Shown here: positions 1 through 8,352 of the stretch, in pieces | Layout: every line of letters starts with the position of its first letter | Position numbering within the stretch: position 1 is the stretch's first letter | From: Pseudomonas sp. GM80 | GTDB lineage: Bacteria; Pseudomonadota; Gammaproteobacteria; Pseudomonadales; Pseudomonadaceae | DNA: 51,576 bases | Assembly (NCBI RefSeq): GCF_000282515.1 | Contig: NZ_AKJD01000048.1 | Span: 1 to 51,576 of the forward strand | Direction: 5' to 3' | Notes under the pieces: generated by a model | The model's database searches: none | The model's input: the letters and a program-made list of their open reading frames with translations, nothing else | What the model was told of the DNA's origin: nothing | Program-made: the position numbers and the translations under genes

Positions 1-74
1 GCAGTTGGATTACCTGCCTCTCTCGGAGTAATGTTCGGGCCTGTCTCACCTGATTTATCCAAGGAACTGGAAAT

Positions 75-1223
75 ATGCTGCGTCGCCGCATGCTGATCAT
101 GTTGGGTGTTGTGTTGCTGATCGTCCTGGTGCTGGGCGGGTACAAAGCCTTTTCGATCTACACGATGATCCAGGGCTTTTCCAAGCCGAAACCGCCGATC
201 AGCGTCGCCGTGGCCAACGCCAGCGAACGGCCGTGGCAGATGCGCTTGCCCACCGTCGGCACGCTCAAGGCATTGCAAGGCGTCGAGCTGAGTCTGGAAG
301 TCGCCGGCACGGTCACTGAACTCAAGTTCGAATCCGGACAGAAGGTCAAAGCCGGGCAACCGTTGCTGCAACTCGACAGCGCCGTCGAAACCGCCCTGCT
401 GGAAACCGCCAAGGCAGACTTGGGTCTGGCGCAACTGGACTTCGGCCGTGGCGCGCAACTGGTCGACAGCCGCGCCATCTCCAAAGGCGAATTCGACCGC
501 CTCTCCGCCGTGCTGCAAAAGAACAAAGCCACGGTCAATCAGCTCAACGCCTCGCTGGCGAAAAAACGCATTCTCGCGCCGTTCAGCGGCACCATCGGCA
601 TCCGTCAGGTCGACGTCGGCGACTACCTCGCCAGCGGCACCAAAATCGCTACGTTGCAGGATTTGAGCAGCCTCTACGCCGACTTCTACCTGCCCGAACA
701 ATCGGTGCCGAAACTGGCCATCGGCCAACCCGTACAGATCTCGGTTTCGGCTTACCCCGGGCAAAATTTCGCCGGCAAGATCAGCGCAATCAACCCGATC
801 GTCGAAAGCACTACGCGCAACATCCTGATCCGCGCCACCTTGGCCAACCCCGACGGCAAACTGTTGCCCGGCATGTTTACCAGCCTCGAAGTGCTGTTGC
901 CCGATCCGCAGAAACACATCGTCGTGCCGGAGAGCGCGATCACCTACACCCTCTACGGCAACTCGATCTACGTGGTCGGGCAGAAAAAGGCCGAAGACGG
1001 CAGCGTCGAAAAAGACGACAAGGGCCAACCCGTACTGATCGCCGAACGCCGCTTCATCGAAACCGGTGAACGCCGCGATGGCCTGGTGATGATCAACAAG
1101 GGCGTGCAGAACGGCGAACAAGTGGTGACGGCTGGCCAGATCAAACTGGACAACGGCGCGCACATCGCCATCAGCGACGACAAGACCCTCGGCGAGCAGA
1201 ACAGTCCGCCCCGCGCCGACTGA
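75..1223 (+). CDS. RND efflux periplasmic adaptor (membrane fusion protein)
   Basis: Periplasmic adaptor that links an inner-membrane RND pump to an outer-membrane channel. The 382-residue protein starts with a basic stretch and one hydrophobic helix (about residues 6-22), so it is anchored in the inner membrane. It continues with a lipoyl/barrel-sandwich half, a coiled-coil hairpin (about 95-150), the second sandwich half and a beta-barrel (about 190-270), the usual HlyD/MdtA order. The ATG follows an AAGGA about 10 nt upstream; an ATG at 90 is possible. The pump gene begins 13 nt after the stop, so the two are one operon. No outer-membrane factor gene follows, so a channel encoded elsewhere is inferred. 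The substrate cannot be told from sequence. Confidence 0.93.
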   Translation: MLRRRMLIMLGVVLLIVLVLGGYKAFSIYTMIQGFSKPKPPISVAVANASERPWQMRLPTVGTLKALQGVELSLEVAGTVTELKFESGQKVKAGQPLLQLDSAVETALLETAKADLGLAQLDFGRGAQLVDSRAISKGEFDRLSAVLQKNKATVNQLNASLAKKRILAPFSGTIGIRQVDVGDYLASGTKIATLQDLSSLYADFYLPEQSVPKLAIGQPVQISVSAYPGQNFAGKISAINPIVESTTRNILIRATLANPDGKLLPGMFTSLEVLLPDPQKHIVVPESAITYTLYGNSIYVVGQKKAEDGSVEKDDKGQPVLIAERRFIETGERRDGLVMINKGVQNGEQVVTAGQIKLDNGAHIAISDDKTLGEQNSPPRAD

Positions 1224-1236
1224 TCAAGGAAAACCC

Positions 1237-4200
1237 ATGGCTTTTACTGATCCGTTCATCCGCCGTCCGGTGCTCGCCACCGTGGTCAGCCTGCTGATTG
1301 TGCTGCTCGGCTTTCAGGCCTGGAGCAAGTTGCCGCTGCGCCAATACCCGCAAATGGAAAACGCCCTGATCACGGTGACCACCGCCTACCCCGGGGCCAA
1401 CGCCGAAACCATTCAGGGCTACATCACCCAACCGATGCAGCAGAGCCTGGCCAGCGCCGAGGGCATCGACTACATGACCTCGGTCAGTCGCCAGAACTTC
1501 TCGACGATCTCGATCTACGCACGCATCGGCGCCAACACCGACCGTTTGTTCACCGAGCTGCTGGCCAAGGCCAACGAGGTGAAAAACCAGCTGCCGCAGG
1601 ATGCCGAAGACCCGGTGCTGAGCAAGGAATCCGCCGACGCTTCGGCACTGATGTACATCAGCTTCTTCAGCAAGGACTTGAGCAACCCGCAGATCACCGA
1701 CTACCTGTCGCGGGTGATCCAGCCAAAACTGGCGACCCTGCCGGGCATGGCTGAAGCGGAGATTCTCGGCAATCAGGTGTTCGCCATGCGCCTGTGGCTC
1801 GACCCGATAAAACTTGCCGGTTTCGGCCTCAGCGCCGCCGACGTGACCAACGCTGTGCGTCAGTACAACTTCCTCTCCGCCGCCGGCGAAGTGAAAGGCG
1901 AGTACGTGGTGACCAGCATCAACGCCAACACTGAGCTGAAATCCGCCGAAGCCTTCGCCGCCATTCCGCTCAAGGTCAGTGGCGACAGCCGCGTGCTGCT
2001 CAGCGATGTCGCGCGGGTGGAAATGGGCGCGGAAAACTACGACTCGATCAGCTCGTTCGGCGGCACGCCATCGGTGTACATCGGCATCAAGGCGACACCG
2101 GGCGCCAACCCGCTGGACGTGATCAAGGAAGTGCGCAAGATCATGCCGGAGCTGGAAGCGCAGCTGCCGCCGAACCTCAAGAGCGAGATTGCTTACGACG
2201 CCACCCTGTTCATCCAGGCGTCCATCGACGAAGTGGTAAAAACCCTGTTCGAAGCGGTGCTGATCGTCATCGTCGTGGTGTTCCTGTTCCTTGGCGCGTT
2301 GCGCTCGGTGGTGATCCCGGTGGTGACCATTCCGCTGTCGATGATCGGCGTGATGTTCTTCATGCAGATGATGGGCTACTCGATCAACCTGCTGACGCTG
2401 CTGGCGATGGTGTTGGCCATCGGCCTGGTGGTGGACGATGCGATTGTCGTGGTGGAGAACATTCATCGGCACATCGAAGAAGGCAAAACACCGTTTGACG
2501 CTGCCCTTGAAGGCGCCCGAGAAATCGCCATGCCGGTGGTGTCGATGACCATCACGCTGGCGGCGGTGTATGCGCCGATCGGTTTTCTCACCGGCCTGAC
2601 CGGGGCGCTGTTCAAGGAGTTCGCGCTGACGCTGGCCGGGGCTGTGGTGATTTCCGGGGTCGTCGCCCTGACCCTGTCGCCAATGATGTGTGCTTATCTG
2701 CTGCGCCACGAACAGAACCCCAGCGGCCTCGCCCATCGTCTCGACCGCCTCTTCGACGGCCTCAAGCGCCGCTATCAAAGCACGCTGCACGGCACGCTGA
2801 ACACGCGCCCGGTGGTGCTGGTGTTTGCAGTGATCGTACTGTGCCTGATTCCGGTGTTCCTCAAGTTCACCAAATCTGAACTGGCGCCGGACGAGGATCA
2901 GGGCATCATTTTCATGATGGCCACCGCCCCGCAGCCAACCAACCTTGATTACCTGAGCACCTACACCGACGAGTTCATCAAGATCTTCAAGGAATTCCCG
3001 GAGTACTACTCCTCGTTCCAGATCAACGGCTACAACGGTGTGCAGGCCGGCATCGGCGGCTTCCTGCTCAAGCCGTGGAACGAGCGCAGCCGCACGCAGA
3101 TGCAGATCCTCCCCGAGGTGCAAGGCAAACTGGGTGCGATCCCGGGATTGCAGATTTTCGGTTTCAACCTGCCCTCCCTGCCCGGCACCGGCGAAGGCTT
3201 GCCGTTCGAATTCGTGGTCAACACGGCCAACGATTACGAACTACTTTTGCAAGTGGCTGACCGGATCAAGAAGCGCGCGATGGAGTCGGGCAAGTTCGCC
3301 TTCGTCGACCTCGACCTGGCGTTCGACAAACCGGAAGTGGTGGTCGACATCGACCGCACCAAAGCGGCGCAGATGGGCGTGTCGATGCTCGATCTGGGCA
3401 GCACCCTGGCAACGCTGCTCGGCGAGGCGGAAATCAATCGCTTCACCATCGAAGGGCGCAGCTACAAGGTCATCGCCCAGGTTGAACGGCCGTACCGCGA
3501 CAACCCGGACTGGCTGAACAATTACTATGTGAAAAACACCCAGGGCGAATTGCTGCCGCTGTCGACGTTGATCAAGGTCAGCGACCGTGCCCGACCGCGC
3601 CAGCTCAACCAGTTCCAGCAACTCAACGCGGCGAAGATTTCCGGGTTTCCGCTGGTGAGCATGGGCGAAGCCATCGACACGGTGTTGCAGATCGCCCGCG
3701 AAGAAGCACCGGCCGGTTTTGCTTTCGACTACGGCGGCGCCTCACGGCAGTTCGTCCAGGAAGGGAGTGCCTTGTGGGTGACGTTTGCTTTGGCGCTGGC
3801 GATCATTTTTCTGGTGCTGGCAGCGCAGTTCGAGAGCTTCCGCGATCCGCTGGTGATTCTGGTGACGGTGCCGCTGTCGATCTGCGGGGCGCTGATTCCG
3901 CTGTTCCTTGGCTGGTCGAGCATGAACATCTACACCCAGGTCGGGCTGGTGACGCTGATCGGGCTGATCAGCAAGCACGGGATCCTGATCGTCGAATTCG
4001 CCAATCAACTGCGCAAGGACAAAGGCCTGAGCGCGCGCGAGGCGGTGGAGGAAGCGGCAGCGATTCGTCTGCGGCCGGTGCTGATGACCACCGCAGCGAT
4101 GGTGTTCGGCATGGTGCCGCTGATTCTGGCTACCGGTGCCGGAGCGGTCAGCCGTTTCGATATCGGTATGGTGATTGCGACGGGCATGTCGATCGGTACC

Positions 4201-4263
4201 TTATTTACCCTGTTCGTCCTCCCATGCATTTACACCCTGCTGGCAAAACCCGACAAAGCCTGA
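1237..4263 (+). CDS. RND multidrug efflux transporter, inner-membrane pump
   Basis: Proton-driven inner-membrane pump of the HAE-1 (AcrB/MexI-like) family, expected to export hydrophobic compounds with the adaptor encoded upstream. Its 1008 residues are normal length, with a first membrane helix at about 12-30, a large periplasmic loop, helices 2-6, a second loop and six C-terminal helices. The proton-relay residues are visible: Asp400-Asp401 in VVDDAIVVVEN and Lys913 in GLISKHGILIVEF. A clear AAGGA lies just before the ATG. The start MAFTDPFIRRPVLATVV is typical of the family. It is followed by an inverted repeat and a terminator, so the operon ends here. A specific Mex name is not justified from sequence alone. 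Confidence 0.95.
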   Translation: MAFTDPFIRRPVLATVVSLLIVLLGFQAWSKLPLRQYPQMENALITVTTAYPGANAETIQGYITQPMQQSLASAEGIDYMTSVSRQNFSTISIYARIGANTDRLFTELLAKANEVKNQLPQDAEDPVLSKESADASALMYISFFSKDLSNPQITDYLSRVIQPKLATLPGMAEAEILGNQVFAMRLWLDPIKLAGFGLSAADVTNAVRQYNFLSAAGEVKGEYVVTSINANTELKSAEAFAAIPLKVSGDSRVLLSDVARVEMGAENYDSISSFGGTPSVYIGIKATPGANPLDVIKEVRKIMPELEAQLPPNLKSEIAYDATLFIQASIDEVVKTLFEAVLIVIVVVFLFLGALRSVVIPVVTIPLSMIGVMFFMQMMGYSINLLTLLAMVLAIGLVVDDAIVVVENIHRHIEEGKTPFDAALEGAREIAMPVVSMTITLAAVYAPIGFLTGLTGALFKEFALTLAGAVVISGVVALTLSPMMCAYLLRHEQNPSGLAHRLDRLFDGLKRRYQSTLHGTLNTRPVVLVFAVIVLCLIPVFLKFTKSELAPDEDQGIIFMMATAPQPTNLDYLSTYTDEFIKIFKEFPEYYSSFQINGYNGVQAGIGGFLLKPWNERSRTQMQILPEVQGKLGAIPGLQIFGFNLPSLPGTGEGLPFEFVVNTANDYELLLQVADRIKKRAMESGKFAFVDLDLAFDKPEVVVDIDRTKAAQMGVSMLDLGSTLATLLGEAEINRFTIEGRSYKVIAQVERPYRDNPDWLNNYYVKNTQGELLPLSTLIKVSDRARPRQLNQFQQLNAAKISGFPLVSMGEAIDTVLQIAREEAPAGFAFDYGGASRQFVQEGSALWVTFALALAIIFLVLAAQFESFRDPLVILVTVPLSICGALIPLFLGWSSMNIYTQVGLVTLIGLISKHGILIVEFANQLRKDKGLSAREAVEEAAAIRLRPVLMTTAAMVFGMVPLILATGAGAVSRFDIGMVIATGMSIGTLFTLFVLPCIYTLLAKPDKA

Positions 4264-4264
4264 C

Positions 4265-4353
4265 CCCTGTAGGAGCTGCCGCAGGCTGCGATCTTTTGAT
4301 CTGAACTGTAAAACAAAATCAAAAGATCGCAGCCTGCGGCAGCTCCTACAGGG
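4265..4353. repeat. REP family A inverted pair
   Basis: Two inverted copies of a palindromic unit containing GGAGCTGCCGCAGGCTGCGA flank a short AT-rich spacer and could fold into a long hairpin. It begins 2 nt after the pump stop codon. The same unit recurs near 13.75, 31.3, 42.1 and 51.5 kb. It is typical of the REP/REPIN elements of fluorescent pseudomonads. Confidence 0.9.
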
Positions 4354-4358
4354 GGAAC

Positions 4359-4388
4359 AAAAAAGGCCTCGCATCTGCGAGGCCTTTC
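4359..4388. terminator. Bidirectional terminator
   Basis: An 11-bp stem (AAGGCCTCGCA with its complement) has a short loop. On the minus strand it is followed by a run of Ts, and on the plus strand by a weaker T-rich stretch. It separates the RND operon from the convergent colRS-side operon and probably stops both. Confidence 0.75.
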
Positions 4389-4406
4389 ATTTGGGCTTCA
4401 ATCGAT

Positions 4407-4634
4407 TCAACTTTGTGGCCTCATCCCTTGAGACAATCCGAACATGAACAGCAACAAATCATGGTCGGGTTTACTCGCCACGGAGGCTTTGGCCACCCGT
4501 GGTACTGCGCAGTGATCATCCGTCGTGGATGCACCGATGACTTGCATGCGGGGCTGCTCCCAAGCCGCCACCGCCAATGAAGCAACTGCCAAGGCTCCAA
4601 CCAAAAACAAACCTCGTGCAATTTCTAGTTTCAT
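4407..4634 (-). CDS. Small exported protein, last gene of the wapQ operon
   Basis: A 75-residue protein of unknown function. Its N-terminus has a short charged start and a hydrophobic run (about 8-24), so it is either secreted or anchored by one helix. The mature part has a single cysteine and the tail PDHDLLLFMFGLSQGM, which I recall as common in small Pseudomonas proteins without an assigned role. The ATG lies 2 nt beyond the TAG of the wapQ-like gene, with AAAGG about 9 nt upstream, so it is likely co-translated with that gene. This placement suggests an envelope role, which is inference only. Confidence 0.6.
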   Translation of the reverse strand: MKLEIARGLFLVGALAVASLAVAAWEQPRMQVIGASTTDDHCAVPRVAKASVASKPDHDLLLFMFGLSQGMRPQS

Positions 4635-4636
4635 CG

Positions 4637-5350
4637 CTATAAACCTTTGATAGCGCTGCCAAACGCCGTCTCATAAAAGTAGACGAGTTTTTTCCAGTCC
4701 GCGCCGTTGAACGACGAATGGCGGCGCAATTGCTTCATGTCATGGGCGGCCGCGCGATGGGCGGTCAGACGCTGGCGGCACTTCTCCAGATCGATCAATG
4801 CCACTTCGACCTTGGCCGACTCGCCCTCGCCCGTCACCCGTACAAAGACGTGTTTGATATAGATGCAACTGTGCTGCCAACGGCCCTTGTGCATGCGCGC
4901 AAGGTTTTCGGCGAGGTCCTTCAGTACGCGCTCGTAAACGGCTTCGCCGTATTGCGCACGACCACCCGCCGCTTCCCACTTTTCCAGTTCGTCAAAACCG
5001 TCCAGCGACTTGGTCACCAGCAGCGCACGCCACTTGTATTGCGGGTCAGGCTGCGCGCCGCAGAAAACGATTTCCGGCACGCGCACTCCCAGTTTGCTCA
5101 CGCCGGTCAGCGCGTCGAGCTCACGCAATACCGTCGGGCGGCCAAACGGGTGCAGCCAGCTGCGGTAAATGTGTCCAGTCTGGCGTTTGGCATACAGCAG
5201 TTGCCCGTCACGACCGATGACTCGTTGCACACCACTTTCGCCACCACGGCGGACGTTGGGCTCTTCGACCCACTCACCCTGCTGGTTCCAGTAATAGTCA
5301 AAGCGATCCTGCGGAGCGACGTCCGTTCCTGCTGCAAATTGCACTGCCAT
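4637..5350 (-). CDS. wapQ: LPS core kinase, InaA/WapQ family
   Basis: Probable kinase acting on lipopolysaccharide core sugars in the cytoplasm, of the InaA/Kdo-kinase-like fold. The 237-residue protein shows a kinase-like layout: a lysine in the VTKSL segment, then LARMHKGRWQHSCIYIKHVF, matching the catalytic H-x-D region of LPS kinases with a divergent sequence, then VALIDLEKCR for the metal-binding DFx position. An upstream in-frame extension overlaps the methyltransferase; the start at 5350 (MAVQF) leaves a 4-nt gap after that gene and is preferred. The order colR-colS-orf222-wapQ is, from memory, the one described in P. fluorescens WCS365, where the locus supports outer-membrane integrity and root colonisation. 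The name inaA is equally used. Confidence 0.82.
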   Translation of the reverse strand: MAVQFAAGTDVAPQDRFDYYWNQQGEWVEEPNVRRGGESGVQRVIGRDGQLLYAKRQTGHIYRSWLHPFGRPTVLRELDALTGVSKLGVRVPEIVFCGAQPDPQYKWRALLVTKSLDGFDELEKWEAAGGRAQYGEAVYERVLKDLAENLARMHKGRWQHSCIYIKHVFVRVTGEGESAKVEVALIDLEKCRQRLTAHRAAAHDMKQLRRHSSFNGADWKKLVYFYETAFGSAIKGL

Positions 5351-5354
5351 CCCA

Positions 5355-6023
5355 CTACCTCTTGCGTAATACGTAGACCCGCCACATGGCATAGAGCGGG
5401 ATGAAATCCAGTTGTTCCTGAATGCGGAACCCTGCTTCTTCAAATTCTTTTTCAACCGTAACAGCCGGTAACACAAAACGGTTCTGGTAACCTTCCTGCC
5501 CACGCTTGGCCTCGGCCTTCTTGCGTTTCCAGGCCTTGAAATTGCCATCCACCCACAGCGAAATGATCACGCTGTCACGGGTGACGCGCTCAAATTCACG
5601 CAGAATGGCCCGTCGATGCTCGGCTTCACCGATGTGATGGAGCAAACGCATGCAGAAAATGCTGTCGACGGCGTTATCAGGCAAGGCAATGTCGAACGCA
5701 GAGGTGTGCAAGGGTTGTACCCGTTTCACCACATCGGCCGGTTGCGCCTGCATCGCGGTCTTGATCATCGACTCGGAGTTGTCCGCGCCGATGATCACCC
5801 GGTTCGGTTTTTCCGCCAGCAGTGGCCAGAAACGACCCGCACCACACGGCAAATCCAGCACCAGCCCCGGCTCACCGGCCAATGTCAGCGCCTTGCGTGC
5901 CAGTTGTTCATCACGCCAGTGAGACAAGCGACGACCGAGATTGGCTTGATGCTTTTGCAGATATTTCTGCGCATGCGTGTCGTCGTACTTTTCGGAAAAA
6001 TCGAGTTTGATCGGACCGGCCAT
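5355..6023 (-). CDS. Class I SAM-dependent methyltransferase (orf222 type)
   Basis: A 222-residue methyltransferase with motif I LDLPCGAGRFWPLL, the acidic end of strand 2 (IIGADNS), and FDIALPDNAVDSIFCMRLLHHI as motifs post-I/II. The ATG at 6023 has AGGAG 8 nt upstream; a GTG 3 nt earlier is too close to it. The resulting length equals the orf222 gene that I recall downstream of colRS in P. fluorescens. Its substrate is unknown; the operon with an LPS kinase suggests a role in envelope modification. A ColR-box-like site lies about 70 bp upstream, so ColR probably controls this gene and the two after it. Confidence 0.85.
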   Translation of the reverse strand: MAGPIKLDFSEKYDDTHAQKYLQKHQANLGRRLSHWRDEQLARKALTLAGEPGLVLDLPCGAGRFWPLLAEKPNRVIIGADNSESMIKTAMQAQPADVVKRVQPLHTSAFDIALPDNAVDSIFCMRLLHHIGEAEHRRAILREFERVTRDSVIISLWVDGNFKAWKRKKAEAKRGQEGYQNRFVLPAVTVEKEFEEAGFRIQEQLDFIPLYAMWRVYVLRKR

Positions 6024-6092
6024 CACCAGGACTCCTGAATTACTGATGCCCCCACCTTAAGCAGGGGCGTGTCAGCATCAGGTCATCCATTT

Positions 6093-6108
6093 GTGAAAAA
6101 AATGTCCG
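6093..6108 (-). promoter_or_regulatory. Putative ColR box upstream of the methyltransferase operon
   Basis: On the minus strand the sequence ends in TTTTTTTCAC preceded by CGGACA. It fits the ColR motif I recall from P. putida (YYNASNNYTTTTTCAC) at all but one position. It lies in the 162-bp gap between colS and the methyltransferase gene. Confidence 0.55.
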
Positions 6109-6185
6109 GTAAACCCACAAACTATTTCAAGGTTATACAGGATTTAGACAGGTTGGCGGGAGTGGCTGGATGCCACCACTGCGTG

Positions 6186-7460
6186 TCAGACTTTGCCCAG
6201 ATCAACCTCAAAACGACAGCCATTGGGCTCCATGGTGCTCAGGTTCACCGTCCAGCCCTGGTTCTCGCAGATGCGCTGGACCAGTGACAAGCCCAGCCCC
6301 AACCCCTCGCCGCGTTTCTCACTGCCACGGACAAATGGCTCGAACATCGCCTCGCGCTTTTCTTCGGGAATGCCCACGCCCGAATCCTCGACCACGAACC
6401 CGTGGGCATTGAGTGTCAGGCGTATGAATCCCTGCTCGGTGTAATGCAATGCATTGCGCAACAGGTTGCCCATAACCGCATTCAACAGGGTCGCGTTATA
6501 ACGGGTATCCAGCGGGGTGCCCGGTTCGTAAATCAGTTTCAGGCCTTTGCTTTGAATGGGCTCGCGCCACAGGCACAGCAGACTTTCGGCCACCTGGGCA
6601 AGGTTCTGCTGAGGCGCCATGCCAGCGTCTTCATGTTGAGCGCGGGCGAGCATCAGGAAAGTCTGCACCAGCTCGCGCATCTCTTCGCTGGCACGCGCGA
6701 TGCGCTGAACCTGAGAACGCCCGCGCTGGTCGATGCCGGGGTTTTCCAGCAACAATTCACAAGAACTTGCCAGCACCATCAGCGGCGTACGCAGTTCATG
6801 GCTGACGTCACTGGTAAACAGGCGCTCGCGGGTCAGTGCCTGACGCAAACGTCCCAGCGTGGCATCGAAGGCCACCGCCAACTCACCGACTTCATCAGCA
6901 GCGTAATCCGGGGCCAGTGGAGGCGCCAGTCCAAGCAACTGGTCGCGATGGCGCACTTGCCGCGCAAGACGCACCACCGGCGCCATCACTTTGCGCGCCA
7001 GCACCCAGCCGAGGAATACCGCCAGCGCCAGACTGAGCACGAAGCCCACCAGCACCACGGCAAACAGCACGCGCTCACGCTCTTCAAAATCGCTTTGATC
7101 CTGCAGCAGTACATAGCGACGACCGTCAACGATCTCGACCATCGCGTGATACGACAATTGTTCGCGGAAAACTTCGTGGAAGCCGGAATCGAGATGGCGC
7201 AGATCTTTCGGCAACTCGAAATCGCCCGGGCCGCCACTGAAATAGAACAGCTGGTCCGGTTCGGGACGATGGCTCCAGTCCGAGACGTTGTCCATCAGCA
7301 GCAGCCGCTGCAGATCGCCGCCCAGACCAGCCGAAATCAGTTTTTCCTCGACCAGGTGTACCGTCGCGACGATGCCCATGGCGAAGGCGCCGGCCACCAG
7401 TGCGCTCATCAGTGCGAAGGCAATGATGATCCGCTGGGAAAGGCTCTGTCTAAACTCCAT
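6186..7460 (-). CDS. colS: Sensor histidine kinase ColS
   Basis: Membrane histidine kinase that phosphorylates ColR. The 424 residues show TM1 (about 10-35), a periplasmic domain (about 36-130), TM2 (about 131-157), HAMP, HisKA with His221 in SDVSHELRTPL, and an ATPase domain with NLLRNALHY, DSGVGIPEEK and GEGLGLGLSL. In the periplasmic domain His95, Glu96, Glu126 and Glu129 (the last two in an ExxE motif) fall exactly where I recall the zinc/iron-sensing residues of P. putida ColS. Its ATG overlaps the colR stop codon (TGATG), so the two are translationally coupled. Metal sensing is therefore likely here too, by family. Confidence 0.93.
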   Translation of the reverse strand: MEFRQSLSQRIIIAFALMSALVAGAFAMGIVATVHLVEEKLISAGLGGDLQRLLLMDNVSDWSHRPEPDQLFYFSGGPGDFELPKDLRHLDSGFHEVFREQLSYHAMVEIVDGRRYVLLQDQSDFEERERVLFAVVLVGFVLSLALAVFLGWVLARKVMAPVVRLARQVRHRDQLLGLAPPLAPDYAADEVGELAVAFDATLGRLRQALTRERLFTSDVSHELRTPLMVLASSCELLLENPGIDQRGRSQVQRIARASEEMRELVQTFLMLARAQHEDAGMAPQQNLAQVAESLLCLWREPIQSKGLKLIYEPGTPLDTRYNATLLNAVMGNLLRNALHYTEQGFIRLTLNAHGFVVEDSGVGIPEEKREAMFEPFVRGSEKRGEGLGLGLSLVQRICENQGWTVNLSTMEPNGCRFEVDLGKV

Positions 7461-8131
7461 CAGGCATCGGCCAGGCGGTAACCCACGCCATGCACGGTGT
7501 GCAGCAGTGGCTTGGCGAACGGCTTGTCGATCACCTGGCGCAACTGGTGAACGTGGCTGCGCAGGCTGTCACTGTCCGGGCAGTCATCGCCCCACAGCGC
7601 TTCTTCGAGAATTTCCCGGCGCAAGACGTGCGGGCTTTTCTGCATCAACACCGCCAGCAATTTGAGGCCGACCGGGTTGAGCTTGAGCAGTTTGCCTTCG
7701 CGCGTCACTTCGAGGGTATCGAGGTCGTAACTCAGATCGGCGACCTGCAAGGCGCGACGGCCACCGCCCTGGGCTCGGCGCATCACCGCCTCGACCCGCG
7801 CCGCGAGCTCGGACAGGGCGAACGGCTTGATCAGGTAATCGTCGGCACCGGACTTGAAGCCCTGCAAACGATCGTCGAGCTGATCGCGAGCGGTGAGCAT
7901 GATCACCGGCGTGTCCCGACGGGCATCTTCGCGCAGGCGCTTGCACAGGGTGTAGCCGTCGATCCCCGGCAGCATGATGTCGAGCACGATCAAATCGTAA
8001 TGCTCAGTGGCCGCCAGGTGCAGGCCCGACAGACCGTCCTGCGCGCAGTCGACGGTATAGCCTTTGAGGCCCAGATAATCGGCCAGATTGGCGAGGATGT
8101 CGCGGTTGTCTTCGACCACCAGGATTCGCAT
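7460..8131 (-). CDS. colR: Response regulator ColR (OmpR family)
   Basis: OmpR/PhoB-type transcription factor paired with ColS, controlling outer-membrane and lipid A-related genes. The 223-residue protein has a receiver with acidic residues at 7-8, Asp51 in LIVLDIMLPGIDGY, and Lys in LIKPFAL. A winged-helix domain ends in LLHTVHGVGYRLAD. It starts at the ATG at 8131, with GAGG a few bases upstream; a GTG two codons earlier is disfavoured. It is nearly identical to the ColR sequences I recall from P. putida and P. fluorescens. Two candidate ColR sites flank the colRS pair. Confidence 0.95.
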   Translation of the reverse strand: MRILVVEDNRDILANLADYLGLKGYTVDCAQDGLSGLHLAATEHYDLIVLDIMLPGIDGYTLCKRLREDARRDTPVIMLTARDQLDDRLQGFKSGADDYLIKPFALSELAARVEAVMRRAQGGGRRALQVADLSYDLDTLEVTREGKLLKLNPVGLKLLAVLMQKSPHVLRREILEEALWGDDCPDSDSLRSHVHQLRQVIDKPFAKPLLHTVHGVGYRLADA

Positions 8132-8248
8132 GGGCACCTCTTCCGTACACAGTAATGGCCGTCTTGGCCCGCGCAGCTTACGGCCAAGTGTGGCTCAGGG
8201 CTAGGCGTGTGTTGGGTTGTTTATCGACAAAAACGTTCATTGTTCGGC

Positions 8249-8264
8249 GCAACGTTTTTTTCAC
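8249..8264 (+). promoter_or_regulatory. Putative ColR box upstream of the PAP2 gene
   Basis: The sequence GCAACGTTTTTTTCAC fits the recalled ColR motif with one mismatch. It is oriented toward the divergent PAP2 gene, about 90 bp before its start. From memory, the PAP2 gene next to colR belongs to the ColR regulon of P. putida. Confidence 0.5.
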
Positions 8265-8352
8265 TTTCGGTTAACGAATCCTCGACGCCAACGGGCGCAG
8301 ACTCCGCGCGGTTGCGCTCCTCAGAACCTGTTTTCCGCCCAAGGAATTGCCC

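Noticed and set aside
1171..3123. Long open frame antisense to the RND pump gene
   Set aside because: It lies fully opposite a clear conserved gene, is His/Gln/Arg-rich as expected from reversed GC-rich codons, and has no recognisable domain.
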